A stretch of DNA of 64,000 bases from Apiosordaria backusii (GCA_030549205.1 JAUKTV010000013.1:992001-1056000); one strand, 5' to 3'; numbered from the stretch's first letter, positions 1-11,479 are shown. The notes: a model not told the origin generated them from the sequence alone. Made by a program: numbers and translations.

Positions 1-2088
1 AAAGTTTAAAGCCTAATTAGTTATTTAAGATTTCTAATAGGCCTTTAAAATCGATTTCAAACAGACCTATATTTTTACTATAGGGCCTTTAATTTAAAGA
101 ATTATACTGGCCTTTATAGCTATATTTAATTAGGATTTAAAGTAAGTAGACTTTATTAAAGCCTTTTTAAACTTAGAAATCGATTTTAATATTTATATTA
201 AAATTCTATAGAAATTATTTAAATTTATCTATAGTAATGCTAATACTATAATACTACTAAAGGTAACTAAATAGGACTCTATTAAGGACTAAGTTATTTT
301 ACTAAAGAAATCTCTATATAACTTAAAGTAAGTTTCTTACCTTTAGTAATAGAAGGTCTTTATAATAACCTAAACCTTAAGTTTTAAGCCCTTTATTTTT
401 AATATAGTTACCTATTTTTATTTAAACTATAAGATCTTTATTATTAGCTATATTAATAACTGCTTAATTATAGGCCCTAAGCTTTTATAGCTTTAAGCCT
501 TAAAGAATATTATAGGGAAGTACTATAATATTAAAGATTTAAGTCTTACCTACTACTTCTTTAGTATTTAAATCGAATATAATAGGCCTTAATAGTACCT
601 TTAAATCTATTAAAAGGCCTATATTATAAAAGCAGTTAAGTACTTTAGAATTAGTATTAAGTTAATTTCCTTTTTATTAAGCCTTAAAATTATAGATAAA
701 GGTAATAGGTTTAAAACCTCTATAAGCTCCTTTAATTAATACCTATATCGACAATTAATTAGTACTTCGATATATACTATAGTTTAAACCAAACCTAATG
801 TAGCCTTTAGTATTTAATAGCTTTTATAATATTTAATATAGCTTACTAATATTTACTTAAAAACTATAAAATTACTACTTTCTTACTTTTATTTTAGTAT
901 TTATAGTACTATTAGTTATAGCTTTAATAGTAATTTAAAGCCTATTAGCTTTATTAATAGTAACTAAACTAAGTATAAGGAAAGTGCTAAATCTATTTAT
1001 AGTTAGCTATTTACTTTAATTAAAAGACCTATTAGTTAGAAATCTAAAAAAACGTCTATTATATCCTTTAGTACTTTAGAAGTTAAATATATTAGGCTTA
1101 TTAAAGGCTTTAAAGAAGCTATATAGCTTAAAGGTCTTTTTTAAGAAATTTCCAGGTCTATTATAAGCCCTACCCCTCTATTATATAATAACGAAGGCTT
1201 TATTGCTATTGCTTATAGTAATAAGTATAATTGCCGAATTAAATATACTTTATTTCGATTTTAAAAGGTTAAAGAGGCTATATTTATTAAAGTTATTACT
1301 ATAACCTACCTTCCTATAAAAGAAATATCTATTAACGGCTTTATTAAAGTCTTACTTATAATACTATTTAATACCTTTATTTTACTATTAAACCTTTTTA
1401 AGCCCTTTTAGTTAGTGCTATATATTATAGTTATAAAAGAGGTATTGAAATATAGTACTTAGTTATAGACTTTATAGTATATTTTAGCCTATAACCTATA
1501 GGGCTAATAATAACTAATAGTTTAAAATTACAGTACTTACTAATACTTTACTACGGCAATTGCAATAGTCTTTAGACCTTTAAAGTAGTTTAAAGCTTTA
1601 AGCGGTTAATATACTATAACGGTAAAATATTAACGCTTTATACCTTATAAATAGCTTCCAGTTAATGCACTTAACAGTTAGACTTAGCAAGCTGGCTAAG
1701 TCTATAGTTAATAGACTTAATAGGCATTTAAGCCTTATAGTTAGTAAACTTAATAGGCATTTAGGCCTTAAAATAAAATGAGGTTTGGAAAGTAATATAG
1801 AGCTGAAAACCTATAATAAGTCTTATCTTTTATAATTATTTACTATAATATTTTCCTAATTAATAAGTCTATTTAATATACTAGTTTACTATATCTTATA
1901 GTATCTTATAAGCCTATATTATAGTATTTACCTTCTATATATTATAAGGCATTGCCTTTATAATCTACATTCCTTCAGTGCCTAGCCACTATTGTATACT
2001 ACAGACAAAACTCTCTTCGCTTTCAGTATTCTGCGCCGTTCCTTGCACAGGTCTATACCTATAGGCCTATAAGACACCTATCTTAACA
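1..2088 (+). mobile_element. RIP-degraded Ty1/copia retrotransposon, 3' part
   Basis: AT-rich sequence that aligns along its whole length with 30064-32184, the 3' half of the complete copia element at 25793-32184. The window opens inside the reverse transcriptase: the plus-strand reading still shows KFKA-x-LV followed by an IDF-x-x-TYA-like stretch, interrupted by stops where C-to-T or G-to-A changes hit Gln, Trp and Arg codons. The RNase H region follows, then a purine-rich tract (about 1430-1442), then the 3' LTR at 1443-2088. No frame is open, so this is a dead copy. Its 5' half lies outside the window. Confidence 0.85.
1443..2088 (+). repeat. 3' LTR of the RIPped copia fragment
   Basis: Matches the LTRs at 25793-26471 and 31506-32184. 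It starts TATTGAAATATAG (ancestral TGTTGAAA) after a purine tract and ends CTTAACA. It is 646 bp against 679 bp in the other two copies, because it has two rather than three units of a 33-bp internal tandem repeat. The distal 120 bp are less mutated than the rest. Confidence 0.85.
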
Positions 2089-2093
2089 ATAAA

Positions 2094-4653
2094 TAAAGTA
2101 TTATATAGTATATTAAAAAGAATTAACGACCTATAAGTATTAAAATAATATTAATAATAATAATTAAAAACAATAAGTAATGTTAAAATCTTTAGGAATT
2201 TAAAAGGACGATAATTACTGACTTTAATATAATAACCAGGCTTATATTAACTTAAAGTAATAGAAAATATTAATTTAAAAAATCTATAAATTAAAGCTTA
2301 AAGGATATATAGAAGTAGTTAAAATAATAAAGAAGATTAAGTAATATTTTAATTAGCTAAAATTAAAGAAAGATATAAAGAAAATTCTATAGAGATATAA
2401 CCTCTATAAAAGGATAAAGGTAAAAAGATATAAACTATATAGATTTTTAAAACTATTATTAATAGTAAAATAACTTTAAAGCTCGGTATTAATAGACTTT
2501 ATTATTAAACTTTTAATTTCTAAAGATATAATTATAAATATTAAATATAATAGTATTTTAATAATAATCGATAGGCTTATTAAATAAACGTATTTCCTAT
2601 TCTATAGAAAGATCTAAATAGTAAAATAATTAGTAAATATAATATTTTAAAACGTTATAGTAATATATATATAATTAAAGGAATTTATTATAGATTATGA
2701 TATTAAGTTTATATTGAAGTTTTAAAAGGCTTTAATAAAGTTAATAGAAGTAAAGAGTAAAATATTATTAGTATACTATTTATAAATAAATAGGTAAATA
2801 AAGAGGTTTAATTAGATTATTAAATAGTATTTTTAAAACTATATTAATTTTAAATAAGATAATTAAGTTAAACTTTTATTAATAATATAGCTTATATATA
2901 ATACAGTATTTATAAAGACGATAAAAGTTATACTATTCTTTATAAATTATAATTTTAAAGTAAACATATAGTAAAAGCTAAAGGTAAAAGTACTTAAAGT
3001 AATAGTAAAAGCAGGAAAGCTATATATAATATATATTAAACTTAAAAAGGAACTTAGATTTATTAAAGAATATATATATAAATACTATAATATAAAGTAG
3101 CTTAAAAGACCTTATTTAAAGGAGGAAGATAAAGTATTTCTATTAATATAAAATCTATATATAAAACGATTAAGTAAAAAGCTAAACTATAGAAAAGTAA
3201 GGCCTTTTATAATTAAAAAGAAGATATTAAAGATAGTATATAGGCTTAAGATATTTAATATAATATAATTACAATCAAATACCTTTTACATTTTACTTTT
3301 AAAACTGGTACTATAAATAGTTAGCTTAAATATATATATAAAAGCTATAAATAAAAAAGAAGAATATAATATAAAAGAAGTGTTAAATTCTTATATTAAT
3401 AATAAATAGTTAGAATATTTAATTAGTTAACTAAATTACTTAAATATAAATAATTTATAAAAACCAGTAATTAACCTTAATTGCTTTAAGAAATTAAAAG
3501 AGTTCTATTAAAGGAACCTTAAGTAATTAAAGGAAGGGAATACTATAAAGGACCAATTATTAAAAAAAAAGAAGGGTCGGTAGTTAATTAAAAGTATAGA
3601 GCTAAGGCTTTAATAAAAATAGTATAATTACCTATTAAGTCTTAATATTACTAATTTAAAGATATAGAGGATTAATTAAAAGAAGGGTTAAGTAAAGGTA
3701 AAAGAGTAATTATATTAATAGCCTTCTCTTTATACTTAACTTTCTTTAACTTTTCTATACTTTTTAAACTATAGGATACTATATAAGATATTTTTTCCAA
3801 TTAAGCCTTTTTCTATTTATAAAGACAGTAGATTTAAATATTAGTAATCTTAGCTAATTCCTCTACTTTCTTAAATTTAGATTCGATAGTATTATACTAA
3901 AAGATAATATATAATAGTTAATATAGTATAACCTTAAGGATATTACAATAAGGAAAAGCCTAATAAATGTATTTAAGATAATAAAAAGAATCTTTAAAGG
4001 ATAGAATATAAAAGAGGTTATAGATAGAATATAAGGAATAAAATAAAGGCATTTTAATTAAATAGTAAAAGACTCTTTCTATAAGACCTTAATAGTTTAG
4101 TATTTTAAGATATTTCAGTTTACTTATATAGTTAAATATTATAATAAAAAGAAGTAAGAGATAAAGGAAGCTTATTAAAAAAAAAAAAAAGGTTATTAAC
4201 AGTATTTTAATTAGGTTATTAGGGCGTTAATTTAAAAGAAAGGACATTGTATTATAACCTTAATATAAATACTTAAAAAAAGCATTCAATTAGAATAAAA
4301 GGAAAAGTAGTTAATTAAAAAAAAGTATAAATAGGCCTATAGAAAAGGGATTATTAGGAAATAATTATAATTTAGAAGAAGGATTATTAGATTATAAAGA
4401 TAATCTAACAATTTAACTATAGGATTATTAAGGAAATGTAATAATCTTAAAAGGGCTATAGTATATATATATAGAAGAACTAAATAGCTTATAGATAGTT
4501 CTATAATATACAATTACAGTATATATTTACAGTACCTTATATTTACATTAAGACATCTTATTATATACTGTTTAACTGCACCGAACTATTATTATTAAAA
4601 GAGACCTTCAACTATATATCCCTTTTAGAGGTTCTAATCAGGGGTTTGTTACA
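2094..4653 (+). mobile_element. RIP-degraded Ty3/gypsy chromovirus remnant
   Basis: Colinear with the intact chromovirus downstream (offset about 11,493 bp, so 2094 corresponds to about 13587). The order is recognisable under the mutations: linker before integrase, integrase zinc region (about 2190-2440), integrase core (about 2450-2860), C-terminal region, and chromodomain (about 3360-3480), which still spells an EEYN-x-KEV pattern. The last 200 bp (4455-4653) match the distal LTR, including the terminal GGGGTTTGTTACA. The roughly 750 bp before that (about 3700-4455) do not align, so the U3 differs from the intact family. The 5' end is cut at the copia LTR junction near 2089-2093. There are no open frames. 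Confidence 0.85.
4455..4653 (+). repeat. RIPped chromovirus LTR tail
   Basis: Aligns almost base for base with about 9050-9243 of the intact 5' LTR: TATA-like run, TTTACATTRAGACATCTT, TGCACCGAAC and CAGGGGTTYGT blocks. The differences are mainly C-to-T and G-to-A. This shows that an older member of the same LTR lineage was mutated by RIP. Confidence 0.85.
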
Positions 4654-4950
4654 GTCTATAATAATTACAAATAGGTATTTATATATATATATATAATATA
4701 TATATTTAAATATATTATATAGTTAGGATAAGTAAGTAAGTAAAGTAAATAAGTAGTTAAATAGTAGGTAAGGTAATTAAGTATATAATATATTAAAGAA
4801 ATATTAAAATATATATTAAAAGTAAAGGTTTAAGGTAGGTTTTAATAAAAGTAAAGACCCTTATATATATATATATCTTTCTATTAAAAGCTTTCCTTTA
4901 TTTTACTATTCAATTTATTTTTTTATTATAATTCTTTCTTTTAATAGACC
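4654..4950. other. AT-rich low-complexity spacer
   Basis: Runs of TATATA and AAGTAAGTAAGTAAAGTAAATAAG, with no recognisable element or gene. It separates the chromovirus remnant from the minus-strand copia LTR. Confidence 0.6.
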
Positions 4951-6696
4951 TATTGAAATAGGTATAGCCAATTACAGGCCTAAGGGCCCTGTAATTAGTG
5001 CTCACAGACTAGCTCACAGTGCAGTAGAAGTCTTACGCATAATACCTATAGCTTAGTGCTAGGGTACTAGAATACAGTACTTTGTAGGTACTGTAGGATA
5101 GAAATATAGTAGGTAAACAATTGTATTATAGTACTAGCCTTTTATAATGTCTCTCTGAGAAGTGGAGCTTCTAAAAAAAAAAAAAATTCTTTTACAACGC
5201 TATACCCGGCGTTAGTTCTCTTCACAGTTAATCTGGTGTACTACTTAAACTGCTTAGGGTCACCGTTATAATTACGTAGTTGTTACGTACTTATTACATA
5301 TTTACCATATAGCTAAACCTTTTACTGTTAAGTTCAATAATAAGCTTGTATAATAACATTGTAGCCAAACCTTCCAGACGCCTCCTTTACACCGAATTGC
5401 TTATAACCGTACTACTCTTCTTCTTCCTTTCCCATATTACTTACTACATTAGTCTCCTACATTATCCACTACATTCCTCTTCTATATTACTTACTACATT
5501 AAGACTTAATCGACTACTTATAGTACTAAGTATAGGTCTGTCTTATACAACTTAACGACTAAAAGATAGTACTAATATAATAGTAATATATAATTTACTA
5601 TACCGAAAGCCTATAAGTATAAGATCCTAAGGTTAAATAACAGTAACTACCTTGAATTTGCCGATATTATAATAGCTATACTGAAGAAAGACAGTAAAAA
5701 GTAAAATAAAAGCCTCTTCCTTATTTAAAAGTTAACTATATATACCTTCAATACTTTATCTTCTAAATAATATACTAAACTCTATCGATTCAGATAGGAT
5801 TTAATCGATTTTAAAGCAAACCAGTGGATTAATAGTAAACGGAATTGGAATAAAGCATTTAAATAAAAGGATAAGGTAAAAGCATAGTTAGAGATGTTAA
5901 TTATTATTACAAGAGTGATAGTAAAGGACAAGACAGCCTAATAGGTAACCAGTTAAATACCTACACTAAATAACCTAAAGATACTGTTATATTAATCGTA
6001 AGCATCTATGTATTATGTCTTATATATATACCACTGAACTTTAAGCTAGCCTTTTATAAATCCACTATAATAATCTCTATAGTAGGGTTTATACTCGACC
6101 TCTACTATATATCTACTAACTAATATACGGTGCCTTGCATATCCTAATAGGCAAATAGGCTAAAGTACGGCTTAATTAACCCCGAAGTTTATTAAGCCTT
6201 ATAAACTACTTACTAAGCCCTCTATAGCTTCCAACTTATAGAGCCTATAGGCCTATAATTTAATATAGTAATAATATACCTACTTAACTATAGGCCTACT
6301 AATTTTTAACCAATTTAGCCAGCCTAGTAGTTAACTATAGGTCTTATAGGCAGTTAAGTTAACGTAGTTTACAGCTCTTTAAAAATCGACTTACGGCTAT
6401 ATAAAAGGGCTGCGAAACCCGATACCCTTAATATAAAGTGTAGGTTATCGTAGGGTTAGGGTTAGGCCATTTATACTACCTATAGTAGTAGGCTTTAGTA
6501 GCTTAAATATAAAATTATAGGCAGTTTAGCCTATTAGTTAGTAGAATGTAGGCCTTTAAATAGCCCTATAGTAAAGTAAGGTACTAAGTAAGTACTAAGT
6601 AGTTAATTGATAGGCTTTCTTACTTAAGCTTCTACTATATAGTATAATAGTAGCTATTTACTATAAACTTAAGCCTTATAGGGACCTAGTTTAATA
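4951..6696 (-). repeat. 3' LTR of minus-strand copia (interrupted)
   Basis: On the plus strand it begins TATTGAAATAGGTATAGCC and ends GTTTAATA (ancestral TG...CA on either strand). It is interrupted by the 898-bp unit plus its duplicated target (5148-6059). Without the insert it is 834 bp, equal to 19472-20305. It contains GTTAGGGTTAGG near 6456, which is an LTR feature found in the other copies and not a telomere. Confidence 0.8.
5134..6059. mobile_element. 898-bp mobile unit, copy 1, with 14-bp target duplication
   Basis: The unit proper is 5148-6045 and is flanked by CTAGCCTTTTATAA at 5134-5147 and 6046-6059. The same site without the insert is visible in the paralogous LTR near 19656-19680. 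It starts TGTCTCTCTGAGAAGTGG with an A-run at about 5174-5187 and ends CTTTAAG. About 470 bp in, the plus strand reads a Gag-like segment (LNNSNYLEFADIIIAILKKD), resembling the N-terminal LN-x-x-NY-x-x-W motif of copia Gag. I see no clear terminal inverted repeats. It is less RIPped than its host LTR. Confidence 0.75.
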
Positions 6697-8802
6697 CCTC
6701 TCCTTTACTTATAGTAAGTGGTAAGCTTAGATTTAAATCTAAAGCCTACTGTAGTAAGCTAAAATTAATAAACTAATTAGCTAATTAAAGAATTAAAATA
6801 TAAGGTATATAAAGCGTTAAGGCCTATATATTTAAACGTTAAGTAATTACTTTTATAAGCTAAATTATAAAGGAAAATTAAATATAAAAAGGATAGTTTT
6901 CCAATCTATTCCTTTACTAACTTTTCCTCTATAGGCCTATTCTTTAAGTTTAAAAGACTTATAAAGGTTTTAAATTTTTAACTAGCTAGTAATTTAATTA
7001 GCCTATTAGCCAGCATTTATTTAGTATTTAAATAGTTAATAGTAATTAGATATACCTTAATTTACTTTTTAATCTAATAGTATTTTAATAATATATATTT
7101 AGTACGATTATAAAAGGCTAAGTTATAGGTAATAGTTATAAAGCCAATATTATTACTATATAGTAAAGTAAAGCCTATTAAGGTATATCCTAACTCCTTA
7201 TAAATCCTTTTAATCTATAAAGCTTTATAAATAGCCTTAATAAATATATTAGTTTTAGCCTTTAAAGTAAAGAAACTTATAGTATTGGCCTTCTTTAATT
7301 TCTAGTTTATAGAACTCCTAATTACTTTAAATATAAAGCTATAAATAGATTTTAAGTCCTTTAAGTCCTTTATAAAGTTTAAATCTATAAAGCCTATAAA
7401 TACTATAGTATCTTTCTTTTTAATAAGTTTAATAGTATAGCTGTAAGTAATTATTAAATTCTCTATACTGTTTAAATACTTTAAAAGGTTTTTAATAATA
7501 TTTAAGCTTACTATAGTAAATTACTATATACTTTTTAAAAGCTACTATACTGTAAAAGCAATATTAAGCTTTATTTAGGTTATTAAATATATTATAGTAC
7601 CTACTATATACTAAAATAGTATATAATCCGACTTATTTATAGGACTTCCTTTTAGTTTAAGGTCTTTATATTAAGCTATTATTCTAAACTATAAAGGAAT
7701 TAGTATTTTATAGTTATTTTTAAAGCTAAAGGTCTTAATTGCCTTTTATATATATTAAGCCTAATTAAACTATAGAAAGAAACGACGTCTATCCCTTATT
7801 ATTTAAACCTTTAAAAAGAAGAAAGCCGGCCTTTTATTTTGTATTGGATAGACTTTATTTAAGCTTTTTTTAAGCTATTAAATATAGGCCTTATTAAAGC
7901 TTATAATTAAGTAATTATTAACGTAGGTTACTATAAAAATCCTAACGTTAAAATTATAGAAGATAGTAAAGTTAGAAATTAGCGCTATAAAACCCTTTTC
8001 TTTTAATAGTTTAGTAAATTTAGCTTATTAAAGTTTAAGGCTTTACTTTAAATTATATAGGGCCTTAAAAAGGTAAATTATTTAGTTAGTTTAAGGCCTA
8101 AAGCCTTACTTATATAGCTTAACTTTAATAGTTAAGTCTACTAATTAGTAAAACCTATAGAAGCCTTTAAATATAGCTATATAATTTTCCTCTTTTAAAT
8201 AGCTATTAAGAAATACCTTTATTAAATCGATCTACTTTATTTTTTAATTTAATAAAGCTACTATAGTTAGTAATATATACTAAGTAAATAATATAATAGT
8301 AAAGGCAAAGGTCTTTATAAAATCTAGGCCTTTCTTTTATAAAAACCCTTTAATAACTAGCTTAGCTTTAAACTTTAAAAGCCTATTTTCTTTATTAGTC
8401 TTTTTATATAGTACTAACTTACTAGTTAATAACATACAGTCTTTAAAGAAAATACCTTAAAAAAGGAACTTAAAGGTTTTTTAATTAACTATTTACTTAA
8501 ATTTACTATATATAGCCTTTAACTAGTAGGATTTTTTAAAGTTCTTTAATATTTATTTTAGTATTTAAAGTAGTAAACTAGTATTAAAAGGACCTTTAAA
8601 TGCCTTATAATAATAGGCTTTAGCCTTAATTAATATTGATTTAATAAATTAGTTAGTACCTATTTTAATATCTTTACTTATATTTAAGTATAGTTCTTTT
8701 ACTTTTATTAATAAGTAGTCTTTAATAAAGAGTTTTAAGCTGACTTTAAAGCCTATAATATGCCTATTAAAAGGCTTTAAGTTACTATTAATTATAACCT
8801 TT
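6697..8802 (-). repeat. Internal pol 3' part of minus-strand copia
   Basis: RIPped coding DNA. The minus strand shows an RNase H remnant near 7180-7310 and a reverse transcriptase remnant near 7750-7870. It is paralogous to 20854-22227 and 23174-23915. It ends at 8802, where the intact chromovirus interrupts it. The paralogue at about 23893-23920 shows the uninterrupted sequence. Confidence 0.75.
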
Positions 8803-8937
8803 TGTCACAAGTTAAACCAGCGGCAGGTCGTACAGTATGTGGGACGCGGGGACGTCCCGAGCCAATCATTAGGAGCTAGGAAGCAACCAGTGGGAGCGGA
8901 CTAGAAGTGCTAGGGTGCCAAGACACACGAGCATGTT

Positions 8938-9039
8938 GCAGGATGCAAAGTGCTCGGGGTGATCGAGGGCATAGCACGACGAGCACATCGCAGGATGCAA
9001 AGTGCTAGGGGTGATCGAGGGCATAGCACGACGAGCACT
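8938..9039 (+). repeat. 52-bp tandem duplication in the LTR U3
   Basis: Two units starting GCAGGATGCAAAGTGCT and ending in GCACGACGAGCAC lie head to tail, with only one or two differences (CTCGGGG versus CTAGGGG). They sit just upstream of the TATA box, a usual place for LTR enhancer repeats. The function is inferred. The same pair occurs in the 3' LTR. Confidence 0.8.
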
Positions 9040-9055
9040 CGGATGACAAGAAGAC

Positions 9056-9063
9056 TATATATA
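9056..9063 (+). promoter_or_regulatory. TATA box of the chromovirus LTR
   Basis: TATATATA in an otherwise GC-balanced LTR. The candidate self-primer at 9097-9105 lies 34 nt downstream, where a transcript 5' end would be expected. Confidence 0.6.
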
Positions 9064-9245
9064 CGGAGGAACTAGATAGCTTGAAGATAGTTCCGCAGTA
9101 TGCAATCACAGCTTGTATCCACGGTATCTTGTGTTTACATTGAGACATCTTGTTGTGCACTGTTTAGCTGCACCGAACCAATTGTCAGAAGTTGCCTTCA
9201 ACCGAGTATCCCTTTCAGAGGTTCTGATCAGGGGTTCGTCACACG

Positions 9246-9254
9246 TTGCATACT
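9246..9254 (+). other. Candidate self-priming primer-binding site
   Basis: TTGCATACT, starting 2 nt after the 5' LTR, is the exact reverse complement of AGTATGCAA at 9097-9105, close to the predicted transcript start. This is the arrangement of self-primed Tf1/sushi-type elements, in which the mRNA 5' end folds back onto the PBS instead of using a tRNA. I do not see a tRNA-type TGG start here. Confidence 0.65.
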
Positions 9255-9301
9255 CACTTCAACTCTGTCATCGGATAAGTTGAAGGCGCCAAGTTAACGC
9301 C

Positions 9302-11479
9302 ATGGCCGGAAACATCAACACCCAGGGGGGAACTTCAACCCGACCCACTATCGACCAACTCCTCGCCCGCGTCCAGGAGCTTGAGGACAAGTCACGCCTC
9401 TCCCATGACACCCTCACGCAGGAGAACGCCATGCTCCACCTGGAGATTGGCACCTTGCGCAAAGAAGGAGAGCGCGCCAAGCTCGAGGCTCCCGACCGCT
9501 ACGGGGGTGCAAAAGGAGAACTGGGAGGATTTTTGATCCAGCTCAAGGCATATTTTCGGTACTACCCTTCTCGTTTCCCGGATGAAGAATCCAAGGTCGT
9601 GTACGCGGCGTCCAGGCTCAGGGACAAGGCACTCACCTGGTTCGAGCCGATCCTGGGAGACTATTTCGACAACAAGCACGACGAGAGGGAGGATGTCACC
9701 AAGAAGTGTTTCAATTCGTACAAGGGTTTTGAAGAAAAGATCAAGGAGGTGTTTGGAGAGTACGATGAAGGCAGGCGTGCCCAAGAACGACTGGCCAACC
9801 TTAAGCAGACCAGGTCTGCTGCCGACTATGCTGCAGTGTTCAGGACGGATGCACTCCGCAGCGAGATCAACGACGAGGGGTTAATGCAGTTGTTCTACAA
9901 TGGGCTCAAGGAGGAAGTCAAGGATGAGCTGTACCAACAGGAGCGGCCGGAGACTATCGACGAGTACATCGCGATGGCGGTCCGCATCGACGACCGACAG
10001 TATCAACGCCGCAAGGAGCGCAAGGGCGCACGCGTGCAGGGACCCTACCGCCCCAATGACAAGAGGAAGAGAAGGCCTTATGGGACTCACGTCTCAGGGA
10101 CTACGCACGCGGGACCAATGGAGGTGGACGCGGTCCAGAAGCGGTTCAAGAGGAAGAACGATGTCAAGTGCTTCAACTGCGGGAAGATGGGACATTTTAA
10201 GAGAGACTGTCGGGCACCCAAGCAGCTCAGTTGGAAGGAAAAAGAGACGGCGGCAGTCGCTAAGGCAACACGGGTTATCGAAATCTCCAGTGCTGAGTAC
10301 GCCCACGAGGATTTCCTGGACTCAGCGGACGACTACACCGACAGCAACTACGAGCATGAGACTCAGGAAGGAGACTTGACAGTCGACTCTGAGGGAGAAG
10401 ACCGTGTTGTGGGACAAGAACTGCCGACCAGGGGAGCCACCAGGCTAGAGGAAAGCACGGCTCCAGGACCCTCTGAGGAAACCTTGCGGAGACTAAGACG
10501 GGTTTTCACCACGACAGTCCTCTCGAGTTTAGACACGGGGGAGACCCTGAGGCAGGCCGAGGAGCGAGTTCAAAGGCTCGAGGAAGAGTTGGCAGAACTT
10601 CGAAACCAGCGAGAAGCGATTGAACGACACTACCGCGACCTCGAGGACAAGGTGGCGCAAACTACGGCCAACAACCAACCGCTCGCGCAGCTGTGGCAGG
10701 GCAACGAGCGTTGGATCGTTCCCGAGGAGGAGTTCGGCAAAGAGTTCGCACAACTCAACAAGGATGAGGAGGTCTGGGACGAGTTTTGGGCGTCACGACC
10801 AGTAACCAGCACCGGACTCGCACTGGCGCCAGGAGAGATCCCAGAGTGCGGATGGTATACTCCTTGCGAAGGAGACACACCACAGGTTCACCCAAGACAC
10901 CCAGAGCACAGGAGAGTGCCATGGTTCCAGTGCATCGCTCATGGATGCGCGGAACACCACCAGTCAAAAACCCTCAACGGGCACTGGCCGGTCAGAGAGG
11001 TCACCCAGACAGACCAACCGGTACCGATGTCAAGGACTCTCGCAAGGTGGGGAGCGCCGGACGAAGAATTGAACGATTATTTCCTGTGGAAACAGGGGAA
11101 CCCAGTCAAGCTGGAGGAACTCCAGGTTATACAGGTCACGCCCAGGTACGCAAGGTGCTGCCTCGAGTGGGTGACAGGCTGGGGAGAGAACACCGCCAAC
11201 GAGAAGGAATATGGTTTGACGTGGTGTAAGAGTGCCGATTGCGCTTTCCATCTGCGAGCAAAGGCCCGAAAACACCACGAGGCCAGCCCCAGAGGATATA
11301 AGGCACGCAGCAAGAAAAAGACGCAGGGTAGTGCCAGGAACAAGAAGTGGAAGCAAGCCCAACGACGATGGTTAGCCGATTTCGAGCTGCTGGACAGTTC
11401 AATGAAGGAGGACGCTCTGGAGGCTCAACAACAGTCGGGAAAAGGGCCAAGGCCTTTCGCGGAGGCCGCAAACCTCTAA
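9302..11479 (+). CDS. gag: Chromovirus Gag with long C-terminal extension
   Basis: 725 residues; the ATG lies 58 nt after the LTR in a good context (GCCATGG). Residues 17-57 form a coiled coil. Residues about 60-240 look like the retrotransposon Gag capsid region (LEAPDRYGG, LTWFEP). A basic stretch leads to a CX2CX4HX4C zinc knuckle (C290, C293, H298, C303). After it come an acidic region, a second coiled coil (about 410-452) and a Trp/Cys/His-rich segment (about 515-660) with the pairs QC-AHGC-EHH and WCKSADC. The part after the zinc knuckle exceeds 400 residues, much longer than usual for Gag of this group. The frame overlaps the protease frame, and a GGGAAAA slippery heptamer lies at 11437-11443 in the right phase. 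Confidence 0.92.
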   Translation: MAGNINTQGGTSTRPTIDQLLARVQELEDKSRLSHDTLTQENAMLHLEIGTLRKEGERAKLEAPDRYGGAKGELGGFLIQLKAYFRYYPSRFPDEESKVVYAASRLRDKALTWFEPILGDYFDNKHDEREDVTKKCFNSYKGFEEKIKEVFGEYDEGRRAQERLANLKQTRSAADYAAVFRTDALRSEINDEGLMQLFYNGLKEEVKDELYQQERPETIDEYIAMAVRIDDRQYQRRKERKGARVQGPYRPNDKRKRRPYGTHVSGTTHAGPMEVDAVQKRFKRKNDVKCFNCGKMGHFKRDCRAPKQLSWKEKETAAVAKATRVIEISSAEYAHEDFLDSADDYTDSNYEHETQEGDLTVDSEGEDRVVGQELPTRGATRLEESTAPGPSEETLRRLRRVFTTTVLSSLDTGETLRQAEERVQRLEEELAELRNQREAIERHYRDLEDKVAQTTANNQPLAQLWQGNERWIVPEEEFGKEFAQLNKDEEVWDEFWASRPVTSTGLALAPGEIPECGWYTPCEGDTPQVHPRHPEHRRVPWFQCIAHGCAEHHQSKTLNGHWPVREVTQTDQPVPMSRTLARWGAPDEELNDYFLWKQGNPVKLEELQVIQVTPRYARCCLEWVTGWGENTANEKEYGLTWCKSADCAFHLRAKARKHHEASPRGYKARSKKKTQGSARNKKWKQAQRRWLADFELLDSSMKEDALEAQQQSGKGPRPFAEAANL
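11437..11443 (+). promoter_or_regulatory. -1 frameshift slippery heptamer (gag to protease)
   Basis: G GGA AAA in the gag reading frame fits X XXY YYZ exactly. A -1 slip here enters the protease frame 36 nt before the gag stop (11477-11479). The frames are gag 2, protease 1, pol 0 modulo 3, so each step is -1. I have not identified a downstream pseudoknot. Confidence 0.65.

Larger units (their letters stand above)
8803..9243 (+). repeat. 5' LTR of intact chromovirus
   Basis: Begins TGTCACAAG and ends TTCGTCACA (TG...CA). It carries a hairpin GGGACG/CGTCCC at 8841-8858, a 52-bp tandem duplication at 8938-8989/8990-9039, and a TATA box at 9056-9063. Identical to 15192-15632. Confidence 0.95.

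Noticed and set aside
5346..5555. 69-codon open frame in the AT-rich block
   Set aside because: It lies within the 898-bp mobile unit, in a frame other than the Gag-like one, and is not conserved in the second copy.
6450..6475. Telomere-like GTTAGGGTTAGG
   Set aside because: Only two units, and the same stretch recurs at the same place in the other LTR copies (about 20057, 20607), so it is part of the LTR and not a telomere or an interstitial telomere.
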